From assembly GCA_944391485.1 (NCBI GenBank), contig CALXTQ010000004.1, positions 1-64,000 on the forward strand: a DNA stretch of 64,000 nt, in the 5' to 3' direction. Numbering within the stretch: position 1 is the stretch's first letter; every line of letters starts with the position of its first letter. A program made the translations under genes and the position numbers. The notes beneath the pieces are model-generated. The model saw nothing but the letters and a program-made list of their open reading frames with translations, did not search any database and had not been told where the DNA came from. Of this stretch, positions 8,023-16,568 are shown one piece after another. The stretch is from an uncultured Alphaproteobacteria bacterium (GTDB taxonomy: Bacteria > Pseudomonadota > Alphaproteobacteria > RF32 > CAG-239).

Positions 8023-10899
8023 ATGAAAAAATTTAAACTGACATATTTGCTTATAAACTCTTTTATAACAGTCTTAGCTGCGGCTGTTTTCCTGTGCCGT
8101 TTCAATCCGGCTTATGCCCAGTCATATGCTTCCGGAAGCTGCCAGGGCGACTGCACGGCTTATAAAACCGGATCGAAAATTGCCCGCGAATGCCCGGACG
8201 GAACGAAAAAAAGAAATGATATCTCCCCGGAATGCCTCAGAAAGCTGAACAGCGGAAACAACTGTCTCAACACCATGCCGGTTGACGGCGTCGACCGTGT
8301 TCCGGAAGATGTCTGCTATCGAAATCAGGGCTGGAAAAATAAAAGAAACCACGAAGGTATGGATTATGCCTCCAACAAAGGTTCCGCCGTCTATGCCGCA
8401 GCCGACGGAACGGTCATAGAGGCCAACCCCTGCTCAAAAGGCTACGGACGAAAGATCATCATCCGACATAAAAACGCGAACCCAACTCCGAAAGACAATC
8501 TGGTCGAACTGCCAGACGATCAGTATTATACCACCACCTACGCCCACTTATCCAAGATTGTCGCGAATGTCGGCGCATTCGTGCATAAGGGCGATCTTAT
8601 CGGCGAAGTCGGCGGATCAAGCTGCAGCGGATTGGAAGGCGGCATTCCGGATGAAGACGCTTACGGCAACCACCTGCATTTTGAAATCCGCACCGGCTCC
8701 AGTGGACGCGGCGATGTCATCGACCCGATGTGCGATGATATTCAAAGCCTCTGCGGCCAGTGCAACAAAGATTTTTCACCATCACAGTGCCGGGACAAGC
8801 CTATCGGCTTCGGGCAATACAATTTTACCCATACCCGGACAACGTCTCCGTCCGTTACCAATCCGGAACCCGTCGGATTTAATTATAAAAACAGCGTAAC
8901 GGCGGGAACAGATTGCAGTATCACGTCTTATCGCAACAGTTTTACCAGCTGCATTTTCTGTGATATTTTCAGAATCATTTTCGATGTTGCCAGCACAATG
9001 GCGAAAAATGCCTATGATGTTCTGGCTGGTTCCGTCATAAATGTCGTCATCATCGCCATGGCGCTTTGGCTGGCTTTTACAATCATCAAATTCAACGCAT
9101 CTTTCGAGGCCAAAGAACCCAGGATTCTGATCAAAACGATCCTCAATCAGGCTTTTATCGTCGTTATTGTTGTAACAATCCTGAGATTTGATCTTGATAC
9201 TTTTCTCAATCTTGCTCTGGAACCGGTCTTCAATACTGGCATGAAAATCGCCCAATACGCAACCTCCGGACAGATGAGCGGAAACTGCAGCGGCATTACC
9301 CAGGTTCAAGACCTGCAGGGCGGACTGCCAGCCTCAATGGGCAATAATATCCTGTGCACCATTAATACCATTCAGGGACAGATTCTTGACATAATGTCCA
9401 TCGGCTCCACGTCCCTGTGCGTTGCCTTTAAGGTAGAAGCATATATTCCTTATATTCTGCCGCATTTCGGCTATCTGATCGTGGGAATAATCTTATGGCT
9501 GTCATCTTTCCTGCTGATGGTTATTTATCCGTTTTTGCTGATTGACGCCGTTCTCCAGCTGTCCATTGCCGCCGCGCTTATTCCGGTCGCAATCGGCGGA
9601 TATGCCTTTAAAGTAACCAGAGGCTATGCCGGAAAAGTCTGGGAAACCTTTATGAACGCCATGTTTACGTTTCTGTTCCTGTCGATTATCATCTATATCA
9701 TTACCACCGGCATAACCGACATTATGAACGATGTAATGACTCAGGAACTGAGAAATGCCGGAACAAACAGTAATGCTTTTGAAGTTATTCTTGATTCCAT
9801 CAGCTGGTGGAGCGTCAATTTCCTTAAACTTGTTTTCTTTATGCTTCTGGGGTGGGCAGTTCTTGGCGAGGCCAAAAAATTTGCCGGAAAATTCAGCAAG
9901 GGCGGCTTCAGCAGCGGCGGTGTGGCGCAGCCGGTCGGTTCTCTGGCCATGCAGGGAGCAACCCGTGTCGGACAGCTGACCGGAAAAGCGGCCTGGAGTG
10001 CGGCCAAAGGCGGCGGTTCGGCAATCGTCAATGCCGGCAAGGAAAGAATCAACACGATGCGCAATAACCGCATGGCCAACAAAATCCGCAACAACAAAAA
10101 TACGGTTACGGATGAAAACGGCAATATGGTTCTGACATCCAAGAACTGGCGGGGACAGACAGTAACCCGAATGCTCTCTACCGACGCGGCAGGAAACAAC
10201 ATCGTTACGAAAAGCGTCGGCCGCCGGTCAAAAAGCAATGATAAGTTTATGAGCGTCGAGCGGCGTTACGACAAAAATGGAAATCTGATTCAGGAAAAAA
10301 CCGGCATGAATGCCGCCGCCTGCAAAAACATGCTCGGCAAGGACGGCCACGTCAATGAGGTGGCCCGTTATGCCCTGATGCACAATTCTTCTCATCATAT
10401 CGACGACATTAACAAAGCTATGATGAGCCAGATACTGAAAGAAAGAATGCCTAATTTCAGTGATGCCGATATGGACAAGGAGTTCGAGAGCCGGAATATC
10501 ATCTCTTCTTCCGAAAACGAATTTATTATGGAACAGGTTAACAAAGACGGTTCCAAAACGACTTTTACAATGAAGACCGTCGGCGACCGGGTTTTGACGG
10601 AAGTTGAAAAGATTGATAAAAGCGGCCAGGCAAGGAAATATTCTTCAGATGGTATTTTCAACAAAACGTCAAAATACAGATATGCCGACGGTAAAATTGT
10701 AGAAAATTCCGTTAAAAACAAATATGCTTTTGCTGATTATTACACAAAATACGACTCCTGCCCCATGGACAGCAACGGTGTTTTTGCCACGGGCTTTCCC
10801 GGAGGAGAAACCTTATTCAGCGACAGCGATCTGGCGGAAATGAAGGAACAAATTGCCGTTTACGGCAAACCCGAATCCTTAAATATGTTCAGTCGATAG
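8023..10899 (+). CDS. VirB6/TrbL-family protein, copy 4, fused to an M23 endopeptidase
   Basis: 958 residues from the ATG at 8023, preferred over an upstream GTG at 8008 because AGG lies six bases before it and a clean signal peptide follows (1-32, ...NPAYAQ). Residues about 105-235 form an M23/LytM peptidase domain with all metal ligands visible: H110-x3-D114, H175 in YAHLS and H217-L-H219 (NHLHFEI). M23 enzymes cut peptide cross-links in peptidoglycan. After a CIFC motif (about 303-306) comes a complete TrbL/VirB6 channel domain (about 325-640) and a long soluble tail (640-958). The protein could open the wall locally where the secretion channel is assembled, replacing a VirB1 transglycosylase, which I do not see in the window. 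Last gene of the operon, followed by a terminator. Confidence 0.9.
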   Translation: MKKFKLTYLLINSFITVLAAAVFLCRFNPAYAQSYASGSCQGDCTAYKTGSKIARECPDGTKKRNDISPECLRKLNSGNNCLNTMPVDGVDRVPEDVCYRNQGWKNKRNHEGMDYASNKGSAVYAAADGTVIEANPCSKGYGRKIIIRHKNANPTPKDNLVELPDDQYYTTTYAHLSKIVANVGAFVHKGDLIGEVGGSSCSGLEGGIPDEDAYGNHLHFEIRTGSSGRGDVIDPMCDDIQSLCGQCNKDFSPSQCRDKPIGFGQYNFTHTRTTSPSVTNPEPVGFNYKNSVTAGTDCSITSYRNSFTSCIFCDIFRIIFDVASTMAKNAYDVLAGSVINVVIIAMALWLAFTIIKFNASFEAKEPRILIKTILNQAFIVVIVVTILRFDLDTFLNLALEPVFNTGMKIAQYATSGQMSGNCSGITQVQDLQGGLPASMGNNILCTINTIQGQILDIMSIGSTSLCVAFKVEAYIPYILPHFGYLIVGIILWLSSFLLMVIYPFLLIDAVLQLSIAAALIPVAIGGYAFKVTRGYAGKVWETFMNAMFTFLFLSIIIYIITTGITDIMNDVMTQELRNAGTNSNAFEVILDSISWWSVNFLKLVFFMLLGWAVLGEAKKFAGKFSKGGFSSGGVAQPVGSLAMQGATRVGQLTGKAAWSAAKGGGSAIVNAGKERINTMRNNRMANKIRNNKNTVTDENGNMVLTSKNWRGQTVTRMLSTDAAGNNIVTKSVGRRSKSNDKFMSVERRYDKNGNLIQEKTGMNAAACKNMLGKDGHVNEVARYALMHNSSHHIDDINKAMMSQILKERMPNFSDADMDKEFESRNIISSSENEFIMEQVNKDGSKTTFTMKTVGDRVLTEVEKIDKSGQARKYSSDGIFNKTSKYRYADGKIVENSVKNKYAFADYYTKYDSCPMDSNGVFATGFPGGETLFSDSDLAEMKEQIAVYGKPESLNMFSR

Positions 10900-10916
10900 A
10901 GTTGTTTTTCCCCTGC

Positions 10917-10944
10917 AAAAAGCCGGTTTTCCAACCGGCTTTTT
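10917..10944 (+). terminator. rho-independent terminator after the VirB6 operon
   Basis: A perfect 12-base inverted repeat (AAAAAGCCGGTT / AACCGGCTTTTT) with a four-base loop starts 18 bases after the stop codon of VirB6 copy 4. The T tract is part of the stem's 3' arm. Confidence 0.9.
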
Positions 10945-10953
10945 GGGTATTTA

Positions 10954-11017
10954 TTTGTACACATATTGTCTTTTTTTGTACTATTTTCTTGATTAATAAA
11001 AAACATATATTTATTAT
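10954..11017 (+). promoter_or_regulatory. promoter and possible operator of the two-HTH regulator
   Basis: TTGATT (10989-10994), 17 bases, TATTAT (11012-11017) form a reasonable promoter 55 bases before the regulator gene. Just upstream, TTTGTAC occurs twice as a direct repeat at 10954-10960 and 10975-10981. The 21-base offset is two helical turns, so a protein could bind both on one DNA face. Autoregulation by the downstream HTH protein is a plausible reading and is not shown by the sequence. Confidence 0.4.
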
Positions 11018-11071
11018 TCAAGTAGTTAATTATTAGCAAATTGTTCTTTATTACTAAAAGGTGAACACAAA

Positions 11072-12043
11072 ATGGAAGAAATTATTTTCCCGAATCAAAT
11101 AAGAATGTACAGAAGGCTTCGCGGCCGTTCTATGCAGGAACTGGCGGACCATCTGAATGTCAGCCTTTCTGCAATTTCTAAAATTGAAAAAGGGTATAGA
11201 AGAGTGGATCAGGAACAGCTGGTTCGCGTTGCTGAATTTTTGGACTGCCCTTTGCAAGACTTATTTGTAAACGAACAAAATTCCCAGCAGGAAATCGTTC
11301 AGTCCTGGCGTAGAGAACAAGAAAGAAGAAACAAAATCAATGAGAAAAGCGGTCTGAAAACCTTGGGAGCCGGTCTGCGGCAGATCCGCAACGAAAAGAA
11401 CCTCACCCTGATTGAGGTTGCCGAAAGCGCAGACATGACCCTTTCCGTATATCATCGTATTGAGATGGGACAAAGGGAAGTTTCCGACAAAGAGTTTAAG
11501 AATATTGCCAAGGCCCTCGACATGCAGCCGGAAGAACTGAAAGACGAGATCAAAAGTCTGGAAGACAAAGGAATGTTGGAAGAAATCATCCAGAGAAACG
11601 ACGCAAAATATAAACTGCTGTCCACTCCCCGCGGAGCCATCTCCGCTTTTACAAATTCCTCTTCGGACAACGCGAAAATCTCCGTTTACGGCATTGCCGG
11701 CAGAGAAGGCAATGTTATTGTTGATTTTGACGCGGAATGCAAAAAAATCCAGCGGCCGGCAAAATTGTACAATAAAAAAGACGCGTATGCCGTCAATTTG
11801 TGCACGAGACGTCTCGGCTCTCTGCTACCGACACGCTCCGTTCTGTTTGTCGACCCGCAGGACGTTGTCAGCGTGGGAGACATTGCGTTGTATTATACTG
11901 GAGACAATGAGGCCATGATTTTAAGCGTTCGCGAAGACGAAAACGGACAATTATACGGTCTGAGATGGAATCCTGACGAAAGGATAGAAATCGGCAATAA
12001 TGACCTTAACAAAATCCATAAGGTTGTCGCGATTGACCTTTAA
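11072..12043 (+). CDS. transcription regulator with two XRE-type HTH domains and a LexA-like C-terminal domain
   Basis: 323 residues. Residues about 7-60 are one Cro/CI-type helix-turn-helix (LADHLNVSLSAISKIEKGYR). Residues about 95-150 are a second one (VAESADMTLSVYHRIEMGQR). The C-terminal 110 residues resemble the S24/LexA-CI dimerisation-peptidase fold (GSLLPTRSVLFVDP...VGDIALYY). A Ser is present in the expected region, but no Lys follows at the position of the catalytic base, so self-cleavage looks unlikely and the domain may act as a sensor or dimer module. The gene is monocistronic between two terminators and sits between the VirB6 cluster and the next operon, making it a candidate local regulator of the secretion and pilus genes. 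Ribosome site AAGGTG. Confidence 0.82.
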   Translation: MEEIIFPNQIRMYRRLRGRSMQELADHLNVSLSAISKIEKGYRRVDQEQLVRVAEFLDCPLQDLFVNEQNSQQEIVQSWRREQERRNKINEKSGLKTLGAGLRQIRNEKNLTLIEVAESADMTLSVYHRIEMGQREVSDKEFKNIAKALDMQPEELKDEIKSLEDKGMLEEIIQRNDAKYKLLSTPRGAISAFTNSSSDNAKISVYGIAGREGNVIVDFDAECKKIQRPAKLYNKKDAYAVNLCTRRLGSLLPTRSVLFVDPQDVVSVGDIALYYTGDNEAMILSVREDENGQLYGLRWNPDERIEIGNNDLNKIHKVVAIDL

Positions 12044-12047
12044 TTCC

Positions 12048-12077
12048 AAACTCCGCCGCTACGGCGGAGTTTTTTTA
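12048..12077 (+). terminator. rho-independent terminator after the regulator
   Basis: An 11-base inverted repeat (AAACTCCGCCG / CGGCGGAGTTT) with a three-base loop is followed by T residues, five bases after the regulator stop codon. Confidence 0.9.
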
Positions 12078-12103
12078 TATTTTCCGCTTTTGTTAACCTG
12101 AAA

Positions 12104-12132
12104 TTTACGACATCAGAGCTAGAATCTGTAAT
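12104..12132 (+). promoter_or_regulatory. candidate promoter for the 12181-17294 operon
   Basis: TTTACG (12104-12109) and TGTAAT (12127-12132) are separated by exactly 17 bases, about 50 bases upstream of the first gene and downstream of a terminator. The boxes are partial matches to consensus. Confidence 0.4.
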
Positions 12133-12180
12133 ATGGATGAATTTTAAACTGAATAAATCAAGATTCGGGGTAATTTCAAA

Positions 12181-14640
12181 GTGGCGGAAACAACAAATCA
12201 GACTTTTGGAAAACACAAGGACGGGGAAGATCCCGCCATTGTTGCCCAGCGGTTTTTAAATATTTTCCGCCAGTTGCATATTTTCAGCACAGAAAGAAAA
12301 GAAGCTTTTAATAAAATGATTCTGGAGCAGCCCGCCAATATCAGGGGAATGTTCGGTTCTTTGCCGGGAGGTTCGCTCCTACAGCAATATGTTGACGATC
12401 TGGAAACCAAATACGGCGTTACCCGTGATAAATCAGAAGAGATATCCGCAGTTGCCGGCGCTCCGGAAATGGACGCCGAAATTTCTAAAGCAAAAATTCT
12501 GGCAACGGCTCTGGCCGAAGCCCAGGCGCAGGCAACCGCCAAGATGCAGCAAAGCGCCGCCGCAATTCCGTCCATGACCGCCGCACAACCGGTTCAGCAG
12601 GCCGTTCCGCAATTCGGAGGAACGGCAAAAATCGTTGCCGACGCCTCTTTTGCCAAAGAAATCGCGGCCGCCTTTTCCCAAGCTATGAAATTTTCAGAAT
12701 CTGCCAGACAGAATGAAACCAGAGAACTAACCAATGCTATTCTGGAATCGCAGAATAAACTAGCTCAAATGCTCGTTCAGAACAATCAGGCTCAGGCGGC
12801 AGCCAATGTCAGCAATACGACGGCGACGGCCAATAACAATGCGAATAATATTCAAATAAACACTACCCCTTTTCCGCCCATTGAGGATATTGTCAGCGGG
12901 ATTGTCCGGGCACAGTCCCAATTATTCAGGGAAATGGCAGAAACTCAGACAAAAGAGCTGTCGGCGATTATTTCCGTGGCGTTGAAAGAAAGCCATCAAC
13001 TGTCGACACAGGCCATTATCGACGCCATAAAAACTCTGCAAAAAGAAAACCTGAAAATTCTGGAAATGCAGGCCAAAACAACTCCCGTTTACGTAGAACA
13101 GCCGCTTTACGCCGACAGAAATGAAAAGGTCGAAATGCCAAAAAATCTGTCGCCGGAAGGATTTGCCGATAAGTTTATAAAAAACAAACGCGAGCAAAAT
13201 TCACAATCTTCTTTGAGCGATGACGAGGAGGAGGCAGAAGACGACGAGGACCTTCCCGCTCCCGAACCTATTCGCCTGACTGAAGTAGACGCTTCCGAAC
13301 CGCTGCAAAAAAAGAAAAAGAAAAAAAAGAAGAAAAAAAACAAAAGCCGCGATGACTTTGATCAGGATACCGCTGTAAACGAGGACATTTTCGCAACAGG
13401 AGGTTTTGCCGACAAAAATAATGGCGGCCTTGATGCTTCTTTATTTGATTTTTCCGACTTGTCCGAATCTCACGTAACAGCTGAAAACGAAGATTTTGAT
13501 AAAGATTTTTCCTTTGACAAGGCCTTTGCCGCCGATACTGCGGAAAGCGATCCGAAAAATCATGATTTTAATTTCGATGACGTAGAACTGCCAAGTCTGG
13601 AAGAAAAAACGGACTCCCGGAAAGCCGCCGATTTTTCGTTTGACGATCCGGATAAAATTCCGGGTATCGAATCTTATTCCGATCAACAAGAACAAGCATC
13701 AGCAGAATCCCCTTTGCCCGAAGAAAATGAAGATGAGTGGGAATATGTTGAAATTCCTGAAGATGAAAATGCTGCGAATTTGAATTTCGACCCCGAAAAA
13801 CGGAGCGATGAAGATGTTTCCGCAGATTCTGACGACGGATGGGTTTATGAAGAAGTTCCCGAAGACGAAGCTCCGGCCGAAACAGACTTGGCCGACGCCT
13901 ATGAGGAAACAACAGCCGAAAACAACGACCTGACAGCCGAAGAACAGACAACGGATTTTGACACCCCGGCAGAATCGGAAGCCGAGACCGGCAGCGCGGA
14001 TTTTGCCGCCGATGAAAACGGAACTCCTGAAGGCGAAGACTGGGAATGGGAATATGAAGAAGTTCCCGAAGACGAGAACCGGAAACAGGAATATAAAAAT
14101 TATGACCAGGAACTGGCGCAGGTTCTGGATGACGAAACACCTCTTCCGGATCAGAAAAGACCTGACGGGCAAGACGATTTTTCTCCTGACAGCGCATATC
14201 TTTCCGAAACCGATATGCCTGATCTTGAAACGCCTCATAAAGAAAATATTTCAACCGGAACCGAAGAAACGCCGGCCATTGCTAAACCGGCTACCGAAAC
14301 CGGCGAAAAAACCGATGAGCCGCTTTGGAATGAACCCTTTTCCGACACAGAGAACGGACAGGAAGAGAACAGTTGCTCCGGGACGGCCACAACCCTCAAA
14401 GAAAACAGTCTGCCGGCGGCGGAAAAGGCAGACACCGACGATCTGCCGGAAAATGATGAAAACGGTATTTCAGGCGTTCCCGGTGATTTTAACCCGTTGT
14501 ACAGCGGCGATCTTATCTTTCACGAAAACGTCTATAATCAGCCCCAGCTACAGGCCGTTCCTGATTTTGACATAGACATAGGGATTACGGACGTCAGCGA
14601 AGGCAAAAGCGAGAAAGAGCCCTACTCTCCCAAAAACTGA
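12181..14640 (+). CDS. large acidic cytoplasmic protein with repeated WEYEEVPEDE-type motifs
   Basis: 819 residues, GTG start after a GGGG ribosome site, no signal peptide and no membrane helix. Residues 1-80 form a small helical domain, followed by a Gln/Ala-rich coiled region to about 310. A lysine-only run (about 377-386) is encoded by A-rich DNA (13306-13341). The C-terminal half is strongly acidic and probably disordered. It contains three copies of a short motif, EWEYVEIPEDE (about 520), GWVYEEVPEDE (about 553) and EWEYEEVPEDE (about 620), which look like linear docking motifs. First gene of a four-gene operon with a secretin-like protein, so a cytoplasmic scaffold or substrate-handling role for one of the envelope machines is possible. 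No known family recognised. Confidence 0.75.
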   Translation: MAETTNQTFGKHKDGEDPAIVAQRFLNIFRQLHIFSTERKEAFNKMILEQPANIRGMFGSLPGGSLLQQYVDDLETKYGVTRDKSEEISAVAGAPEMDAEISKAKILATALAEAQAQATAKMQQSAAAIPSMTAAQPVQQAVPQFGGTAKIVADASFAKEIAAAFSQAMKFSESARQNETRELTNAILESQNKLAQMLVQNNQAQAAANVSNTTATANNNANNIQINTTPFPPIEDIVSGIVRAQSQLFREMAETQTKELSAIISVALKESHQLSTQAIIDAIKTLQKENLKILEMQAKTTPVYVEQPLYADRNEKVEMPKNLSPEGFADKFIKNKREQNSQSSLSDDEEEAEDDEDLPAPEPIRLTEVDASEPLQKKKKKKKKKKNKSRDDFDQDTAVNEDIFATGGFADKNNGGLDASLFDFSDLSESHVTAENEDFDKDFSFDKAFAADTAESDPKNHDFNFDDVELPSLEEKTDSRKAADFSFDDPDKIPGIESYSDQQEQASAESPLPEENEDEWEYVEIPEDENAANLNFDPEKRSDEDVSADSDDGWVYEEVPEDEAPAETDLADAYEETTAENNDLTAEEQTTDFDTPAESEAETGSADFAADENGTPEGEDWEWEYEEVPEDENRKQEYKNYDQELAQVLDDETPLPDQKRPDGQDDFSPDSAYLSETDMPDLETPHKENISTGTEETPAIAKPATETGEKTDEPLWNEPFSDTENGQEENSCSGTATTLKENSLPAAEKADTDDLPENDENGISGVPGDFNPLYSGDLIFHENVYNQPQLQAVPDFDIDIGITDVSEGKSEKEPYSPKN

Positions 14641-14717
14641 TATAATTGGGTAAAGGTTAGAGAAATTAATTTACAAAAAACGACAGCTAAATTAAATTAG
14701 AGAATAAGGAGCAGCAT

Positions 14718-15281
14718 ATGGAACAAAATACGCCGATGCCCAGTGTCAGCAAGGAAACTCTCTGGTATCTGGATAATTATATTCTCTTAAAGGATTATTA
14801 TGACCGCACGATTTCCCGGATTGCGGCACGCTGCATTCGTCAGGGCAATATTGCCATGGAAGAATACAAATATTACGGTTATATTCTTGATGTGCTTGAA
14901 GAAATCAGCGAAACCGGCGATTTTATACTTGAACATAAGGAACTTTACCCTTATGTCGAAAAGAAAATTCCCGGTGGCATGGCTTCTTTCAAAAAAAGTC
15001 TGGCAGAATATCAGCTTGAACTGAAAAACAACTCTTCTCCGGACATGATCAAAGAAGATGCTCAGGAACTTGAGAAGATGAAGGAAGTTCTGGGAGAAAT
15101 CGACAAATCCACGGATCCGACCATCGGCGCGGGCATGAATATGGATCAGCTTATGGACAAACTGCTGGCTCAGGACAAAGCGGAAAAAGAGATGAAAAAG
15201 GTCATTAAAATCAAAAAACCGGTCAATCCCGAAAACAGGCAGGCTGTTCCCCCTAAAGACGAGGCTACGGAGAATAAATGA
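14718..15281 (+). CDS. helical cytoplasmic protein of unknown function
   Basis: 187 residues, mostly helical, no signal peptide or membrane segment. The N-terminal 100 residues are rich in Tyr and Ile (YYDRTISRIAARC). The C-terminal part is charged and ends in a Lys/Pro-rich tail. A strong ribosome site (AAGGAG) precedes the start. The stop codon overlaps the next start (ATGA), so it is coupled to the secretin-like gene. Probably a partner of the flanking proteins; family not recognised. Confidence 0.72.
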   Translation: MEQNTPMPSVSKETLWYLDNYILLKDYYDRTISRIAARCIRQGNIAMEEYKYYGYILDVLEEISETGDFILEHKELYPYVEKKIPGGMASFKKSLAEYQLELKNNSSPDMIKEDAQELEKMKEVLGEIDKSTDPTIGAGMNMDQLMDKLLAQDKAEKEMKKVIKIKKPVNPENRQAVPPKDEATENK

Positions 15282-16543
15282 CAACTAAAATTAAAAATTT
15301 CTTTACGGCATTGTGCCTGCTTTTTCCGCTGCTGGCCGCATCCTGCAAGACAAACAAGCCTCAACAGCCTTTGCCGCCGATTGAGCAGAGAATTGCCGCC
15401 GAAACGGTTTATCCCGAAGATCCTAACATGATCAGGACACCGGAAGGCGCCAATGCTCTGGATCTGGAAACGCCGCTACGCTGCAATGTCAACTGGCAGA
15501 CACAAGAAATGGTTCTTACTCTTCCCTATAATATCTCCGCGTTTAAACTTGATAAAAACGGCGTTAACGACCCTCTGCCCAGATTTGAGGTTACAGGCTT
15601 TTCTTTTGACACTATGCCAGCTGAAAAAGCTCTGTACAAACTTGTTAAGGAAGCGGGGATCAAGCTGGTGGCAAAAGATGCACCATATGCCAGCATTTCG
15701 GCAGAAAACCTGCGCGGCGAGTTTTCCGAGGTCGTCAATATGATTGCAGACGCCGGTGAAATTTATTATACGTACAATGCCGCCAAAAAGACCATGCGCA
15801 TCAGCAGAAAGGCAGATTTTACGCTGTATGTACCGAAGTCCAGACCCATTATTCTGGGACTTCTCGATGTTTTAAGAGGTTCCGGCATTACGGATATTAC
15901 TACGGACTGGGCAGATTACTCCATTTCGTTTGAAGCTGATTTTGAGCTGCGCAACAAAATCATGAATCTCATTAAGTATTTTGAAAACAATCCGACCCTG
16001 GTTGCTTATGATGTCAGTGTTTTCAGGATTTATCCTTATACAAAAACCTCGGAAATCCAGTGGAAAGACATGCTCAATGTTTTTGATTTCGGCACAATTA
16101 CAACCGCCAAGACAGGAGTTATCGGCCGGGTGCTTACGACTACCGATGAGCTCAACATCTCTTCCCTGAGGCGTTTTCTAGGACAACAGGCTATGGTTCT
16201 GCCCGTGGCGGAAGGAAAATTTGTTGTTCCCAATTTATGGTTTTCGCGTTTTGATATCGGAAAATGTGGCAGCCGCAATTCCATTGAGGCAGATTTATCC
16301 ATTCTGGCAAAAGCCTCTCTGGAAAAAAACAACCGTATTTTCTCGGATATTACTCTAGAAAATACGGGCGGACAAATCACACAATTCAGCATCCGCAGTA
16401 AGCTCGGAGAAAATTTCCTGATTATCGGTATCCCCAACGAGCTGTTCGGCGTCTCGTCGCCGAGGTCTGAAACGGTTATTTTCATGGTGCCGCGAATTAT
16501 CCGCACCCTGAAAACCAGCAAACCGATATTAAATAAAATATAA
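15278..16543 (+). CDS. short secretin-like lipoprotein
   Basis: 421 residues. Lipoprotein signal with Cys at about residue 23 (LAASCK). Residues about 100-235 resemble the N0/STN and N1 ring-building domains of secretins (FDTMPAEKALYKLVKEAGIKL). The C-terminal part resembles a shortened secretin beta domain, ending in GENFLIIGIPNELFG...SETVIFMVPRIIRTL, which parallels the GETLVLTG...ILVIMLTPVV end of the clear secretin at 47872-49515. Compared with that protein (547 residues) the barrel-forming region is reduced, so it may form a mixed ring, a cap or a separate small pore. Assignment rests on by-eye similarity of domain order. Confidence 0.6.
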   Translation: MTTKIKNFFTALCLLFPLLAASCKTNKPQQPLPPIEQRIAAETVYPEDPNMIRTPEGANALDLETPLRCNVNWQTQEMVLTLPYNISAFKLDKNGVNDPLPRFEVTGFSFDTMPAEKALYKLVKEAGIKLVAKDAPYASISAENLRGEFSEVVNMIADAGEIYYTYNAAKKTMRISRKADFTLYVPKSRPIILGLLDVLRGSGITDITTDWADYSISFEADFELRNKIMNLIKYFENNPTLVAYDVSVFRIYPYTKTSEIQWKDMLNVFDFGTITTAKTGVIGRVLTTTDELNISSLRRFLGQQAMVLPVAEGKFVVPNLWFSRFDIGKCGSRNSIEADLSILAKASLEKNNRIFSDITLENTGGQITQFSIRSKLGENFLIIGIPNELFGVSSPRSETVIFMVPRIIRTLKTSKPILNKI

Positions 16544-16568
16544 GCAATAAAGAACAGAGGACAAAATT

